From NCBI RefSeq assembly GCF_027409185.1, contig NC_084460.1, positions 152,335,569-152,399,568 on the forward strand: 64,000 nucleotides of DNA, given 5' to 3'. Position numbers and translations under genes: made by a program. The notes below the pieces were generated by a model that saw only the letters and a program-made list of their open reading frames with translations, made no database searches and was not told the origin of the DNA. The stretch comes from Cynocephalus volans. Taxonomy: Eukaryota > Chordata > Mammalia > Dermoptera > Cynocephalidae. Shown here piece after piece: positions 36,198 to 47,699 of this stretch. The stretch's first letter is position 1; every line of letters starts with the position of its first letter.

Positions 36198-36914
36198 ATG
36201 GAAAAATTGGCCTCCATCACCATGCACCAGTCCCTGAGACAGCAGCTGCAGAATAGCCACAGAAATGCACAAGGACCAGGTAATCATTGCTTAATGGAAT
36301 GGGTGAGTGCAGCTGCCTGAACCATGTGGGCAAATGCTGAAGAACTGCCCAAGTTTGTTAGTAAATGGCAAACATATGCTGAGTTAGTTCAAATTATTTG
36401 AGAGCTGGGGATGTGGCAGTCCATGTTTAATGTGAACACTCGTGGCCCAGACGATGAAAACTTTACAGGCAGCATGAGAGACATACTGCTGCAAAATGCC
36501 CTGTCAATGTCCTTTGGGTCACTGATGGCCATACTGGCCCCATACATTGGTCATCCTATACATGAGGTAACAACTAAGATAACCAGCTTGGGTGAAATAG
36601 AGGATAGCAGACAAGCAAAAGGGGTCTGAAAGGTGGCTAAGACCAAACCCCCAAGAAATGCTCGGGATTCTATCCCGGGGGGACCAAGCAAGGCTAGCCG
36701 TAAACAGATGTGGCTTGACTTGCTTGCAGCAGGGATTGATAAAAAGAAAATTGACCAGCAGTCAAATGCAGTTCTGTTTGCCTTGTGGCAGCAATTGCTC
36801 CCTGAGCAGCATTTCTCCAAACATCTGGAAACAAGTAGCAAGGTACGCTCGGTGGATTTAAAGGACTTTTTGGTTGCTCCCAAGGAGGCGGATGAAATGT
36901 TCAGTTTCAATTAG
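36198..36914 (+). pseudogene. ERVL-type gag pseudogene, three in-frame TGA stops
   Basis: One frame from ATG 36198 to TAG 36912-36914 (239 codons including the stop) stays in register but carries TGA at 36318-36320, 36399-36401 and 36627-36629 (codons 41, 68 and 144). The segment 36411-36626 and the segment 36633-36911 share character with ERVL Gag: a capsid-like stretch with the motifs NALSMSFGSLMA and APYIGHP, then SNAVLFALWQQ. The rest of Gag is missing. It encodes no functional protein in this state. Confidence 0.65.
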
Positions 36915-36999
36915 GGAGCAGGCCAAGGTACTCATCTTTTGGGGCAGGCAAGGACCAGAGGCCTCATGTTAAATTGGCAATGATGAAGCTGATGCACTG

Positions 37000-37260
37000 G
37001 CTAAGGTAAGGTGACTGGAGAGAGCTCCAGAAGCTGATGTAGCTGGGTGGCTACACTGGAGAATGCAGCATGTTGGCTGCAAGACTGGGTGGTCAGTGGC
37101 TCACTGGGTGCCACATAAACCCAAGAAAAAGTGCCCCTGATGGACAGATGTGCTCCTGATGAGCAGATGGGTGCCCCTGACATAGTGGCAGGTGGATCTT
37201 GTGGGACCACTGTCAAAGTCAGGGAGTTACTGGTCTTATGTTTGTATGTCCTTGTGGGGC
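37000..37260 (+). pseudogene. ERVL-type integrase remnant
   Basis: From 37186 a short plus-strand frame reads WQVDLVGPL, the start of the catalytic core region of ERVL-type integrases; upstream the DNA (HWLTKV-like, then a GCKTGW-like stretch) fits a decayed N-terminal zinc-binding region. Stops and frame shifts interrupt it, and the rest of the core, including the later catalytic acids, is not visible. The downstream stretch to 37683 is unplaced internal sequence. Confidence 0.55.
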
Positions 37261-37683
37261 CCCAAACCAGGTAAGATACCTATTCCTGCAACCATCCTTT
37301 CTCAGGATGGAAAACTGGCATGTACCTTACCAGAGGGATGAGAATTTCCCCTATTGGTACCAATAACCCTTCTGTCTTTTTGCTCATAATGTTCTGGCTG
37401 CAGGCACTGCACAAGAATCGACTGGGTACATACATACATTCGCATGATCATCTACTGGATATGCAGTGAACTTCACATCAGTATGACTACAAGATTCCCA
37501 TGGAAAAATCACACCAATGATGAATACTAACCGGACATATGCGACTAAAGGACAGAACTACATGACAAGACTTAAGCCATATCAAATAGACAATATAGGT
37601 TGTATAAATAAAAGGGTCATTTATCCTTGCTAAGGGAACATCACAGAAGATTTTTAACACATAGATTGTATGGCAAGTGACCC

Positions 37684-38088
37684 TGTAGGGGTGGATTATG
37701 AGAAAAATAGAATAATTTAGTCAGGCTCCCTCGGCACAGGACTGGCTGGGGGGGGTCAAGCAGCACATTTCTTGTAAACAAGTTGTGTGGGTGGAGTTAT
37801 GCGCATGTGCACCAATGTATCTTTTTAGTTTTGTAGCTGTTGTATGTTCTGCAGTTTGTGAAGCAGGCTGGTGGCAGAGAGCTCATGTCTAAAAATAGAG
37901 CATGTTTACTCCACTGGCAGCTGCTCAGTTTCAGTTTTTCTTTGGACTTTGCCAGTAGCAGTTGAGTTTCTGAGTTTCTCCTGTCAACTGCTTGGCTTAT
38001 AGTGCTGTGTGTGCTGAATAAAGGCTATTCCTACTTCAACCAAGGCTCCAAGGACCTTTTTACCAGTTACCTAGCTCACAGACCTGCA
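37684..38088 (+). repeat. 3' LTR of ERVL-type provirus
   Basis: Begins TGTAGGGGTGGATTATGAG, with AATAAA at 38017-38022, and ends near GACCTGCA at 38088, giving about 405 bp. The last ~288 bp match the truncated 5' LTR. A G run at 37750-37757 is present. Confidence 0.75.
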
Positions 38089-38139
38089 TGTGAAGGGTTT
38101 GTGAATGGAATTGAGGGGTCTGTGAGCTCCAGACCCTAG

Positions 38140-38920
38140 CCCAGCTCAACACCATGCTTTGGGCAGAGTGTTCTTAAATATGACACCAAAAACATGATAC
38201 ATCCAAAAAAATTGATAAATTGAACTTTCGTCAAAACAAAAAAATAAATAAATAAATAAATAGAAACTAAGCAACAGCAACATCATCAAAACTGACAATA
38301 CAAATATAGGTGACAATGCAGAATAACTAAAACTCTCATACATTACTGATTGCAATACAAAATGCTACTGCATCTTTACAAAGGAATTTAGCAGTTTCTT
38401 ATAAAGTTAAAGATATACTGACTAAATTTTGACCATACAAATTAATTCTAGAGAAATGATAAGCTGCAGATGAGTGGTTATGGCAGCTTCATTCTTAATT
38501 TTCAAAAGCTGGATACAACCCAATTTTTCTTCAACTGGTGCAAAAAATACACTATGGCATATCTCTATGATCAAACACTACTCAACAATGAAAAAGAGTG
38601 AACTATTGTTACACACAACAGTAAGGATAAAGCATAAATGATAGGTGAAATATGCTAGACTATAAAGACTACAAACCATATGAGCCCATTTTCTTTGTAA
38701 CTGCAAGAACTGAAAAGTTCTTTGGTTGCTAGGTGGTAAAAGTAGAGGAAGTGATTAACTACAAAGATGCCTCACAAGGAAATGTTCTGTGTTGATGGAA
38801 CTGTTCTGTATGTTTATCGTGGTTGAGATTACATAATGCTATGTATTTATCGAAACTCATAAAACTGTATACAAAAAAGAGTAAATTTTACAGTAAGTAA
38901 ATTTTTAAAATAGCATTTTC
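38140..38920 (+). mobile_element. Old L1 LINE ORF2 to 3' UTR, sense
   Basis: AAATATGACACCAAAAACATGATACATCC, then AAATTGATAAATTGAACTTTCGTCAAAAC, GGAATTTAGCAGTTTCTTATAAAG, CAACAATGAAAAAGAGTGAAC and a 3' UTR ending ATTTTACAGTAAGTAAATTTTTAAAA follow the order of an old L1M-type 3' region. An (AAAT)n run lies at 38238-38262. Confidence 0.65.
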
Positions 38921-39000
38921 TTAACTGGAGTGCCTGATCTTTCGTAAGTTTTCTAGCTATATCTTCTTTTCCATTTACTTATTGCAAAAGCAAGTATTAG

Positions 39001-39771
39001 TGGTTGTGATACTGGAGGTGCTCAGTTTTCCTGGGTTAAGGTTTCCCGACATGCTTCTGGGTTTCCAGCCACTCCTTAAGGTCTCAGGCCCCCTACTCTG
39101 AGCTCTTCCCTGGAGGAAAGTTACTGTTACCAGTTAGACTTATTTTTAGCATTCACATCAGGGAAAATGAGACCACAGGAGGCTGGCTTATGCAAATCCA
39201 GTGGCTGGGCATGCTCAATAGAGAGCACAGAATATTCTTGAGTATGCCTGGTGCACGTTATAGGGTCTGACCAATGAAACATTCTCCAGGAAGACACCAA
39301 GTGAGCATGTGCAAGACTAAATGTTACATAACTGGGAGCCACCCCTCCTTAATTGAATATTCATTAGGTAGAGAAACTATAAAAGCCAAATTGCAGCAGA
39401 AGGTGGGGTTGTTGCTGGCTTTCCTGGAGGCAAGTTGCGCTTCCCTGAGGTGTGTACACTATACTTTGTATCAGACTTACTTTCAGCAAGCCACTGCTCA
39501 TTCTCTTGCATTTTGTACTAAACATTAAGTACGTTTTTCTTGCTTTTGTGCTAGGGTTTAAGTCTGTTTTGAACTTACTTTTGTGTTAAACTGCTCAGTC
39601 TCTGGAACTTGTTACACTCTCTCTATATTTATCTGTTACATTGTACTTATTCTCACTGTCTCCTGTGACTCTGCCCTTGAATTCTTTCCTGTGGTGGAGT
39701 CAAGAACCTGGTAAGAAGACTGGGTGGGTTGAAGCCAATTATTGGCCTCCCGGACCCAATCTGTGACATCA
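39001..39771 (+). mobile_element. ERV-like solo LTR, about 770 bp
   Basis: A block of mixed composition with LTR-like signals in order: a possible TGGTTGTGAT start, CCAAT at 39271-39275, CTATAAAAG at 39378-39386, and a CT/GT-rich R/U5 region leading to a possible GTGACATCA end. It appears to interrupt L2-like DNA on the right. No exact TSD was found, so both ends are provisional and the family is unplaced. Confidence 0.5.
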
Positions 39772-39774
39772 GTT

Positions 39775-40150
39775 ACAATTTGCCCAAACACTAGAGTTAG
39801 AGATAACATTAAAAACAAAAGGAAGGGCTGAGCCTGTCCTGCACTTGGGAGAGTGCGGTGCTGGGAGCATGGCGACGCTCCCGCCGCGGGTTCGGGTCCT
39901 ATATAGGAATGGCCGGTGCACTCACTGGCTGAGTGCCGGTCACGAAAAAGACAAAAAAACCCAAAAACAAACAAAAAAAAAAAACAAAAGGAAGATATCT
40001 TTGCCTTCATGGAGCTTGCTTTCTACAGGGAGGAACCAGACAATGAACGTGGTTATTAAACAAAATATATAATGCTATCTGATGCTAAGATTTAAGGAGA
40101 AAAATAAAGGAGAGGAAGGGATTAACTATTAGAATGGTATATTATTCAAC
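39775..40150 (-). mobile_element. L2 LINE 3' end, antisense
   Basis: AATTTGCCCAAACACTAGAGTTAGAGATAAC, then (after the SINE) GATATCTTTGCCTTCATGGAGCTTGCTTTCTACAG and AGACAATGAACGTGG, follow the antisense L2 3' end order (TGCCAGGCACTGTTCTAGG ... CCTGCCCTCATGGAGCTTACATTCTAG). Confidence 0.7.
39826..39979 (+). mobile_element. tRNA-derived SINE, one and a half units
   Basis: Starts GGCTGAGCCTGTCC and contains an A-box-like CTTGGGAGAGTGCGG and a B-box-like GGGTTCGGGTCC, then a shorter second unit (GCACTCACTGGCTGAGTGCC) and an A-rich tail. A perfect 15 bp TSD, AAAAACAAAAGGAAG, lies at 39811-39825 and 39980-39994, so the insertion is recent. The head belongs to the same general SINE type as 52726-52830 but is a different subfamily. 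Confidence 0.9.
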
Positions 40151-42559
40151 AAGGTGATCAGGTCTCACTGGCCAGAGAAAACCTCACTGGGAATGCAGTA
40201 TTTTAATTGATACTGGATCATCATGAACTTTGTATCATTCTTTGACAATTGAGGGACAGGGAGAAAAAAATAGTGTTTAAATATGTCATTTGTGATAAAG
40301 TAGAAAAATTGAAGAAAAAATAATGAATATTTTGTGATACTTTTAGAAATCAGCCTAAAAACAACTTTAATATTCATAGCCATACTTTGCTAAATCACTT
40401 TGAAAATCTTCAGATGATCACATCTCTTGTTATTAGGAAGCAGTGGTGTAGAAAGAAACAAGGTGTTTCAATAAAATATATGGACAGTTTGATTACCGAT
40501 ATGACATTTACAAATATAGGAAATAAAGTGATATTTTTATATTATTGCAAGATAATTCTGGCAGTTAGCACTAGTGGTATTAGGCAGTCATGCTAAATAC
40601 ATACAGATAAGAACAAGCGTGAATTCAAAATGGCAGAATCAGGTCTTATTTTGAAGCAGCAGAAATCTTATTTAAAGTTTTACTGAAAAAATGGAAGATA
40701 TTATCAGGCACAGAGGCATTGGAAACATATATCTCAACCCAAAGACCAATATAAAAGCATATGGGAATTAATCATTAATTTTTTTAAATGAATGCAATTT
40801 TAAGGTGTCAATTTCAAGCAGTTATTTATTTAAGCTATAGATACTTAATAATATATTATAATTATATAATAATTTCCATTATAAATAATGTTATTAAACA
40901 TATTAAACATTCATACATTTTATTGAAATGTTATAAATGACATTTGTATTTTAGTTTCAAAATATAAAAAACCTTTTGGTTTGTGTATTGTAGCATAACA
41001 GAAATTTGGGCAGTATAGCTCTCTTTATAAAGTATTTGTATCTTTTATTTTCAAATTTATAAAAATATTTCCGTTAAGAGTATATCGTATACATTTACGC
41101 CTTAAAGTTTAGCTTACCCTCCTCCTCAAAAAAGAAAAAAAAGAGGCTTCTACTTACAGAAAGTCAATATTATCCTGAATCCTGTCTCTTAATAGCAGCT
41201 AGGTAATAGGCACTTGATAGTTTAACTGCCTCGAGGATGCTTCTGGCTGTTCCATTTCTATTCTGTAAACTTTGCCTCATTTTAATTTTTCACTTTTTTC
41301 TATGGAGAATAATTTTTTACTACTTGTGCCTATATGTACATGAATTCATGTCCATAAACTCTTTGCAAAACTTTGCTCTTATGTTCTTACATATAGTCAT
41401 GTAAGTGCATATATAGATATAGATATATCTCTTCCTTACTTCGTTTAATTATAAAATACCATATTCATTTTCTTGAGGCATGCATCAACTTGGATGTTAA
41501 GTAATTTAAAAAGGTAAAAAAAATCATATAGATCTCCATTTCATCTCATCATTTTTTGATCACACTAATCTTTCTTCTCTCAATATGTATTGCTTTATTT
41601 TCTTTCTTACATATTTGAGTTATAATAGATACTTGTATTATTCATCTCTGTATGTCAGTATGTCTTAAAACAAGAATTAAATTGTTTAAAACCAGAAACA
41701 ATGTTTTATAATTCCTTACTCATACCTCAAATATGTGCTAATTGATTTAAAATAGATGTGGAAGCATAATCTACACACCCATATGCACAGATTTCATTTG
41801 CCTTAATTCAATAAACATTTATTGAGCACAAATTCTCTTATTCATGTTTATAGATATGAATGTTTCCTTCATTCATTTTTCATGGATGTTATGACTTTGA
41901 ATAATCAATTTTAAAAAGAAAATAAATTTAGGGCAACAAATTTTTCTATATTTAGATCAGATGCATTTTTATATTTGAGTATGTATGATAACATAATTAT
42001 TTGAATTTGTAAGTCCCATTACTATAAAATTAAATTTTTTAAGAGCTACTTCTCTACATAAAGTTTATGTTATAAACAAACACCATTTGAATTTTCTCTA
42101 CATATGTTTCACATCCTTTTAGTGTTTTTTGCTTTATTACAGTCTGCACATTTGTTATTGTGGCTATTTCTCTGTTGCTGCTCCATAAAGATCTCATTCT
42201 TATTAATTTTCACAATAACTTTCATTGACAGACTTCATTTACGAGCACACTCAAATGCATACTTGAACATTCTGCACCAGCACTGGCACTTAGAAGCAGC
42301 TTGAATACCTTTAAAAATAACAGCATGGTCATATCAAGAGTCCTATGGATAGTAATATAATTTTTACTATGCTAACATGAGTCAGAACCTATTTAAGTCG
42401 TTAGAGAACTGAGTTTTGTATAGAGATTTTAATTTATGTTGTATTTTAATTATTAATTACCTATAATATTATGTAAGCTTTGGCTGATCTCCCTCATCTT
42501 TAAAATGAACACATTGAATGGGGAAATAACAGATCACTTAAGATGACTTTGGGAATAGA
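40151..42559. other. Unique AT-rich DNA; small L2 relic near 41800
   Basis: No gene recognised. TTGCCTTAATTCAATAAACATTTATTGAGCAC at about 41799-41830 is the antisense end of an L2 or MIR-type element. Frames at 40165-40383, 40387-40596 and 42104-42304 look like chance. Confidence 0.4.
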
Positions 42560-43200
42560 TGCCTAATTATTTGGCAGAAAATAAACTCAGATGCCAACCA
42601 TATTTCTTAAGTCAAAAAAAAAAAAATCCTATGTGCTTAAAGATTTAAATATAAATGCAAAACCATAAAAGAACTAAACTTACAAATTATTTTATTTGAG
42701 TTGTATATTTTAGAGTTGGAAAAATCCTTTATAATCACAACAGAGAACTTAAATGCTACATTAAAAAATGTAGTTGATAAATTTGACCATATAGCTTTTA
42801 AAAAACATTTAACAAAGTATGTCATTTAAAGACAATACCCTGTATAAAATATATAGAAAATAATGAGTAATAAAAGGCCAATGTCCTTAATATGTCAAAA
42901 GCTCTTAAAATCAATAAGAAAAAGATTTTAAACTCCAGAAAAATAAGCATAATATTAATAGCAGTTTAGAAAGAGAAAGAAATCAAGAATTTTTAAAAAA
43001 TAAATATATTTAAATATATATTTAAAAAATATTAGAAGGATGATTTTCTGACTTCTAAATATGAATCATTTGGCAAAAAACTTGCCAAATACACAATAGA
43101 ATAATTTCACTTAATATTATTACAGTTGTTAAAAGAATACTTGAATGCTTAGGAGGAAGAAAAACTATCAGGGAGATTTGAGAAAGACCCAAATAGAACA
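42560..43200 (+). mobile_element. Old L1 LINE ORF2 3' part, sense
   Basis: AGATTTAAATATAAATGCAAAACCATAAAAGAAC, then AATTTGACCATATAGC and CTCTTAAAATCAATAAGAAAAAG follow the C-terminal ORF2 order. Strongly decayed. Confidence 0.6.
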
Positions 43201-43299
43201 ATTACAAATGAAAATATATAGATAGTGAAATAAAAAACCAAACTTAAATGTTCATTTGTAAGACTGTATATTATAAATTTTAGTTGAAGGATTGGAGAA

Positions 43300-46200
43300 C
43301 TGGGTCATTTCACTAATTAGCTAGAATGCAACACAGAGAGATGGAAAATATGCAGAACAGTGAAAAGACATAAAGGCTAAAATCAGATAATCTAACAATG
43401 CACTGAAGTTCCTGAAGGAAACTGAAAAAAAAGGAAAATGTGAAGAAAACGCAAAGGACACAAATTCTTAGTTACATCGTATGTTGTTTGTCACATCGTG
43501 GTGAAAACTACACAATAATAAAATATAGAAAATGTTATTGAAGCTGCTAGAAAGAAAGATTGTTTATTTGCAAAGGAACTGCACTTAAATTCAAACTTGA
43601 TTTCCCAATTAACAGCATTAAAAGAAGACAAAAATATCTTCAGCATGCTAAATGAAAACATATAAATCTAGAAATCTATACTCTAGAAAACTTCCACTCA
43701 AAACTGAAGTTGAAATGGAGTTTCAAAGGGAAACTAAAGAATATTTACTGTCCCTCGACCCTAGCCTGTTACCCAGCTGATATGAACAAGAAAAGCCATA
43801 GTAGCTGTAAAAATACTGAAATAATTTTATGTAAGTTAGAAATCAGCTGATGCTCTAAATCCTGTTATTGCCTCCATCTGAATGATAGAATGTGACAGGG
43901 AAAACAATCATATAAATTGTTAAGTATTTCGTTAAAAATAAATCAAAAACTGACCAGATAAAACAAATAATTGTACCACCTAATATTTAGATAACAAAAA
44001 AGATGGAATTAAAATACTAGACAAAAGTGACATGTGAGATAGAAGGAAATATATTTTAATAGCATTATAATATCCTTGCATTATTTTTTAGTTAATTTGA
44101 GATATATTAATTTTATTCTTTGTTAAATCTAATATGCACATTAAAAATTAATAAAAATTGACCACTAAGAAGCAAGTCTCAACAAACTGCAAAGAATCAT
44201 TATCAACCAGGCCATATTATCTGACCACAAAATAATTAAGAAATCAATAATAATAATAAAACATATCTTGGGGAACTTACAAAACACACTTAAAAACTAC
44301 TCATTAATGAAAATGGACTTTATTAAGTAAAAAATATTCAGAGCTCAACTATGAAGTTTCTACATATCAAAACCTGTAATATAGTGAGAGTGGTCAAGAA
44401 ATAACACGAATAAAAAAATGGTTTGTAAACATAAATACAAAAGGGATTGTGAAAAGCAAGTACAAATAATGTTGAATATAAGAAAAATCAATGATTTCCT
44501 AGACAAAATATAATTTCCCAAAACTTAGTAGAAAATGATAGAAAATTTCTACTCCTGTTCCATTAAGAAAACTGAGTCATTAGTTAAAATTTTTTACCCT
44601 CCCATAACCACCTCCCATACTCCCACAACATACATTTGAAGAATATCTAGGTCCAGACATTTTATAAGAAAGAATCTCAAAGTCTTTTAGGAACAGATAA
44701 TGTTTTTTTTTTTTTTTTTTTTTTTTTCTTTTTTTAATTCAAATTGCTTCAGACATTAGGGGGGAAAAAAGGATTATACTCCAAAAAAGTCACTTTGATA
44801 TCAAAACTAGATAGTCATTTTGAAAAAAAAAATGCAGGTGAATTTCACTTAAAAATATGTGTAAAAATTCTAAACAAATACGATTTTAAACTAATAAAAT
44901 TAGCAAATCATCACAAAGTCAAAATTATTTGAGGAATACAAGATTTCATATTTAAAATACTTAAGAGGAAATGAGTACTATTATCTCAATAGATGAAGAA
45001 AAACCTTTATAATTTTCAACCTTCCTTCTTGTTGAAAGAAAAGAACTTTATTAAAGCCATTGTGGTAGGCTGAATAACGGCTCCAAAGATATTCAAGTCC
45101 AAATCTCTGGAATCTGAGTGTTACCTTATATGGCAAACAGGACTTTGCAGATGCAATTAAGTTATGGATTTTGAGATGGGGAGATTATTTTGGGTTATCC
45201 TATTGGACCCTAGATGTAAATACAAGTGACCTCATAAGAGGGAAGCAGAGGGATATTTTACTACAGAAGGAAAGGTGTTGTGATGATGGAAGTAGGGATT
45301 GGAGTGACAGCTTTGAAAAAGGAGAAAGAGGCCACAAACCAAGGAATAAAAAAGGCCACAAAAGCTGAAAAAGGCAAGGAAATGGACATTCCTATGCAAG
45401 CCTCCAGGTAACCAGCCTGCCGTCACCCTGACTTCTGATGGTAAAACTGATTTGTGGCTTCTTATCTCTGAACTCTTAAGACAATAAATTTGCATTCTTT
45501 TAAAATAAACCACTCAATCTGGGATACTCTGTTACCCCAGCAGTAGGTAACTGATACAAGAACATATGGGTGCTCTGTATACAATGTCATTAGCATTGCA
45601 AATCAGGTAAAAAGGAATGGACCAATCAGTGAACATTCTGTCTATCTAAATGGGAAAGATGAAGATAGATCCCTTCTTTACTCTGTTCACAAAAATTAAG
45701 GGAGATGTAATTTTATCAATAATAAATGTGTACTAAAAACATATAAAATCTTTAGATGCATGTGAAACAGAGTATCATTATGCCCTGGTGTAAGAAAAAA
45801 TAGCTTAAAAAAAGAAAAGATAAAACTGAAGAAAATGATTGATCATTTTTGCATCAAAAGTGATATCACCGATAGAGACTATCTATTTCTGGATATTTAA
45901 AATAGTGCTCATTGTATATACATATCTACTATATGTGATATATTTACAACAAATAAAGAAAAAGAAACAATCTGGGAGGAAAGGACAAGAGATATAACCA
46001 GGCCCCTAAAAAAAGAAGGTATCCAAACGGCCCATACAGATTTGAAAGTTTCTCAATCTTATGGGTAATTAGGCAAATTTGTAATAAAACAATAATAATT
46101 AGGAACAATTTTAGTCTCATGGGTTTGGATAAGAAGATAGGGTGAAAGTTTAAAGAAGTAGAAATTTGGAAGGGTATAAATTGATACAACATTAAAGGGA

Positions 46201-46540
46201 AATTTAGCAATACTAAAATAATTTCCTATAGCCTGGCAACTTCTCTTATTTATGGTGATCCCATTTAAAAGTGAAAAAGTAAGAAATAACCTCAGTGGAA
46301 AGACCTAACTGTCCCTTACTAAAGGAACGGTTAAGTCATTCTAATGTGAATGGATAATGTAATAGTATAGAAAATTTTATATGAATGAACTAGATCAAAG
46401 GTGCTAACACGACTAGGTCTCAAAAACATACTGAGTCAATTTTTTTTTTCAAATGAAAACATGGTATGATTTCATTCATAAAAAATTTTAGAATAGACAA
46501 AATAATAATATATTTTTATGGATACTAATGTTTGTGGTAA
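43300..46540 (+). mobile_element. Old L1 LINE, ORF1 end through ORF2, sense, split by MLT1 LTR
   Basis: The DNA around 43550-43740 (ending AAAACTGAAGTTGAAATGGAGTTTC) matches the end of L1 ORF1. ORF2 fragments follow, including CTCAATAGATGAAGAAAAACC at about 44986. After the LTR at 45061-45558 the same element continues with TGGGAGGAAAGGACAAGAGATATAACC and GGGTATAAATTGATACAAC at 46174. A 33 bp T-rich run (44703-44735) lies inside and may mark a tiny antisense retroinsertion. Confidence 0.6.
45061..45558 (+). mobile_element. MLT1-type MaLR solo LTR
   Basis: Starts TGTGGTAGGCTGAATAACGG, and contains TTGCAGATGCAATTAAGTTATGG, GAGATGGGGAGATTATTTTGGG, CAAGTGACCTCATAAGAGGG, AGACAATAAATTTG and a right end of ACTGATACA, all in MLT1 order. 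It interrupts the L1. No exact TSD is visible, consistent with its age. The 65-codon and 93-codon frames here are shadows. Confidence 0.85.
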
Positions 46541-46574
46541 AGTACAACATGAGAGAGAATACATATCCCTATTA

Positions 46575-46720
46575 ATTCACTCATTATTCATTTGACAATT
46601 ATTTATTGAATACCTAGAATGTGCCGTTCTCATCCTAGGTGCTGGGGATTCAAAGTGAACCAAGTAAACATGAATCTTTGTCCTTGCAGTGCTCACACAC
46701 TAGCGGAGAAGGAAGACAAT
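46575..46720 (-). mobile_element. L2 LINE 3' end, antisense
   Basis: CAATTATTTATTGAATACCTAGAATGTGCCGTTCTC, then CATCCTAGGTGCTGGGGATTC and CTTTGTCCTTGCAGTGCTCACACAC match an antisense L2 3' terminus. Confidence 0.75.
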
Positions 46721-47089
46721 AAGATAACTGTAAAATATGTAAAATATTAAACAGAAAATCATCTGTAGGATAATGTTTACCTGTGGTAAGGAAAAGAATG
46801 AACATACAGGTTGAAAATTAAGTTTGATGTGGAAATTCTGTTTCTCAAAGGACATAAACTAAAATAAAGACATGGTAATGATAAAATAAAAATAAATAAA
46901 TAAAATAGAGACATGAAACAATGGCCAAATATGAAAATTGTTTCAAACTCATCAGTACCTATATGTTTTTTTACGTGATTTTTTGTGTATTTAATGTGTT
47001 TTAGTTTTTAAATGTAAAATGAAAAGTGGTGCTCAAACTCTTTTTAACTTAATAAGTATATACTTAAATGAATTACCATGTTTTAAATC

Positions 47090-47650
47090 TAGCGTTGATG
47101 AGAATGTGGAATGGGAATAAATTATGCCCTTTGTGGCTAGTCATTTAGTTGAAACTATGAAATAGTACATAATCTTTGCCTAAACAATCCTTTCTCAAGT
47201 AATCTACATTAGAGATATAATACCAGGATTAATAAACTTCTGTGGATAAGGATGCTCACTTTAGCATTAGCCATAATAGCAAAAACTGGAAACAACTTGA
47301 ATCAAAAAGTGATTATTTAAATAAATGATGGCTCACAAAAACAATAGCATATTATGTAGCTGTAGAATGAGGTAGATCTTAAAGTACCAGCTTGGAAGTG
47401 TGCCTGTGATAGATCATTGAGTGGAAAAAGTAAGTCCCAGAGCCATATGAATAGTGCGAAGCAATATTTGGTTTAAAAAAACTACCTGTTTATGTATTCA
47501 TAGAAAATGTCTAGAGGGATAGACACGAAATTATTTATAGTGGCTACCTTAGGAACCTGGAATTGGAGTGAGCTTTAGTGTGAATTTGTTTATTTTATCG
47601 TATACACCTTTGTACTGTTGCATTTTAATCATCAATATTATTTGAAGAAT
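47090..47650 (+). mobile_element. Old L1 LINE 3' UTR, sense
   Basis: ATTAGCCATAATAGCAAAAACTGGAAACAACTTG, then CATATTATGTAGCTGTAGAATGAGGTAG, TTGAGTGGAAAAAGTAAG and GTTTATTTTATCGTATACACC is the typical order of an L1ME/L1M-type 3' region. Confidence 0.75.
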
Positions 47651-47699
47651 AATAATAATAGAATAAACCATTGCTAGATGGATAAGTTATATATTTGGG

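Larger units (their letters stand above)
35856..38088 (+). mobile_element. Degraded ERVL-type provirus, 5' LTR truncated
   Basis: Two direct repeats of about 288 bp flank about 1.5-1.7 kb of internal sequence. The internal part has a gag-like frame (36198-36914) and an integrase-like patch (37000-37260) with almost all of pol between them missing. The 5' LTR lacks its first ~117 bp and joins L1 sequence directly, which suggests a deletion. I count about 13 differences over ~288 bp between the two LTRs, nearly all transitions. Assignment to ERVL rests on the gag and integrase character; the lineage is not known to me. It cannot make a working virus. Confidence 0.75.

Noticed and set aside
36198..37260. 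Possible functional or domesticated ERV gag or integrase
   Set aside because: There are three stops in gag, the integrase patch is fragmentary and most of pol is gone. Nothing suggests host use.
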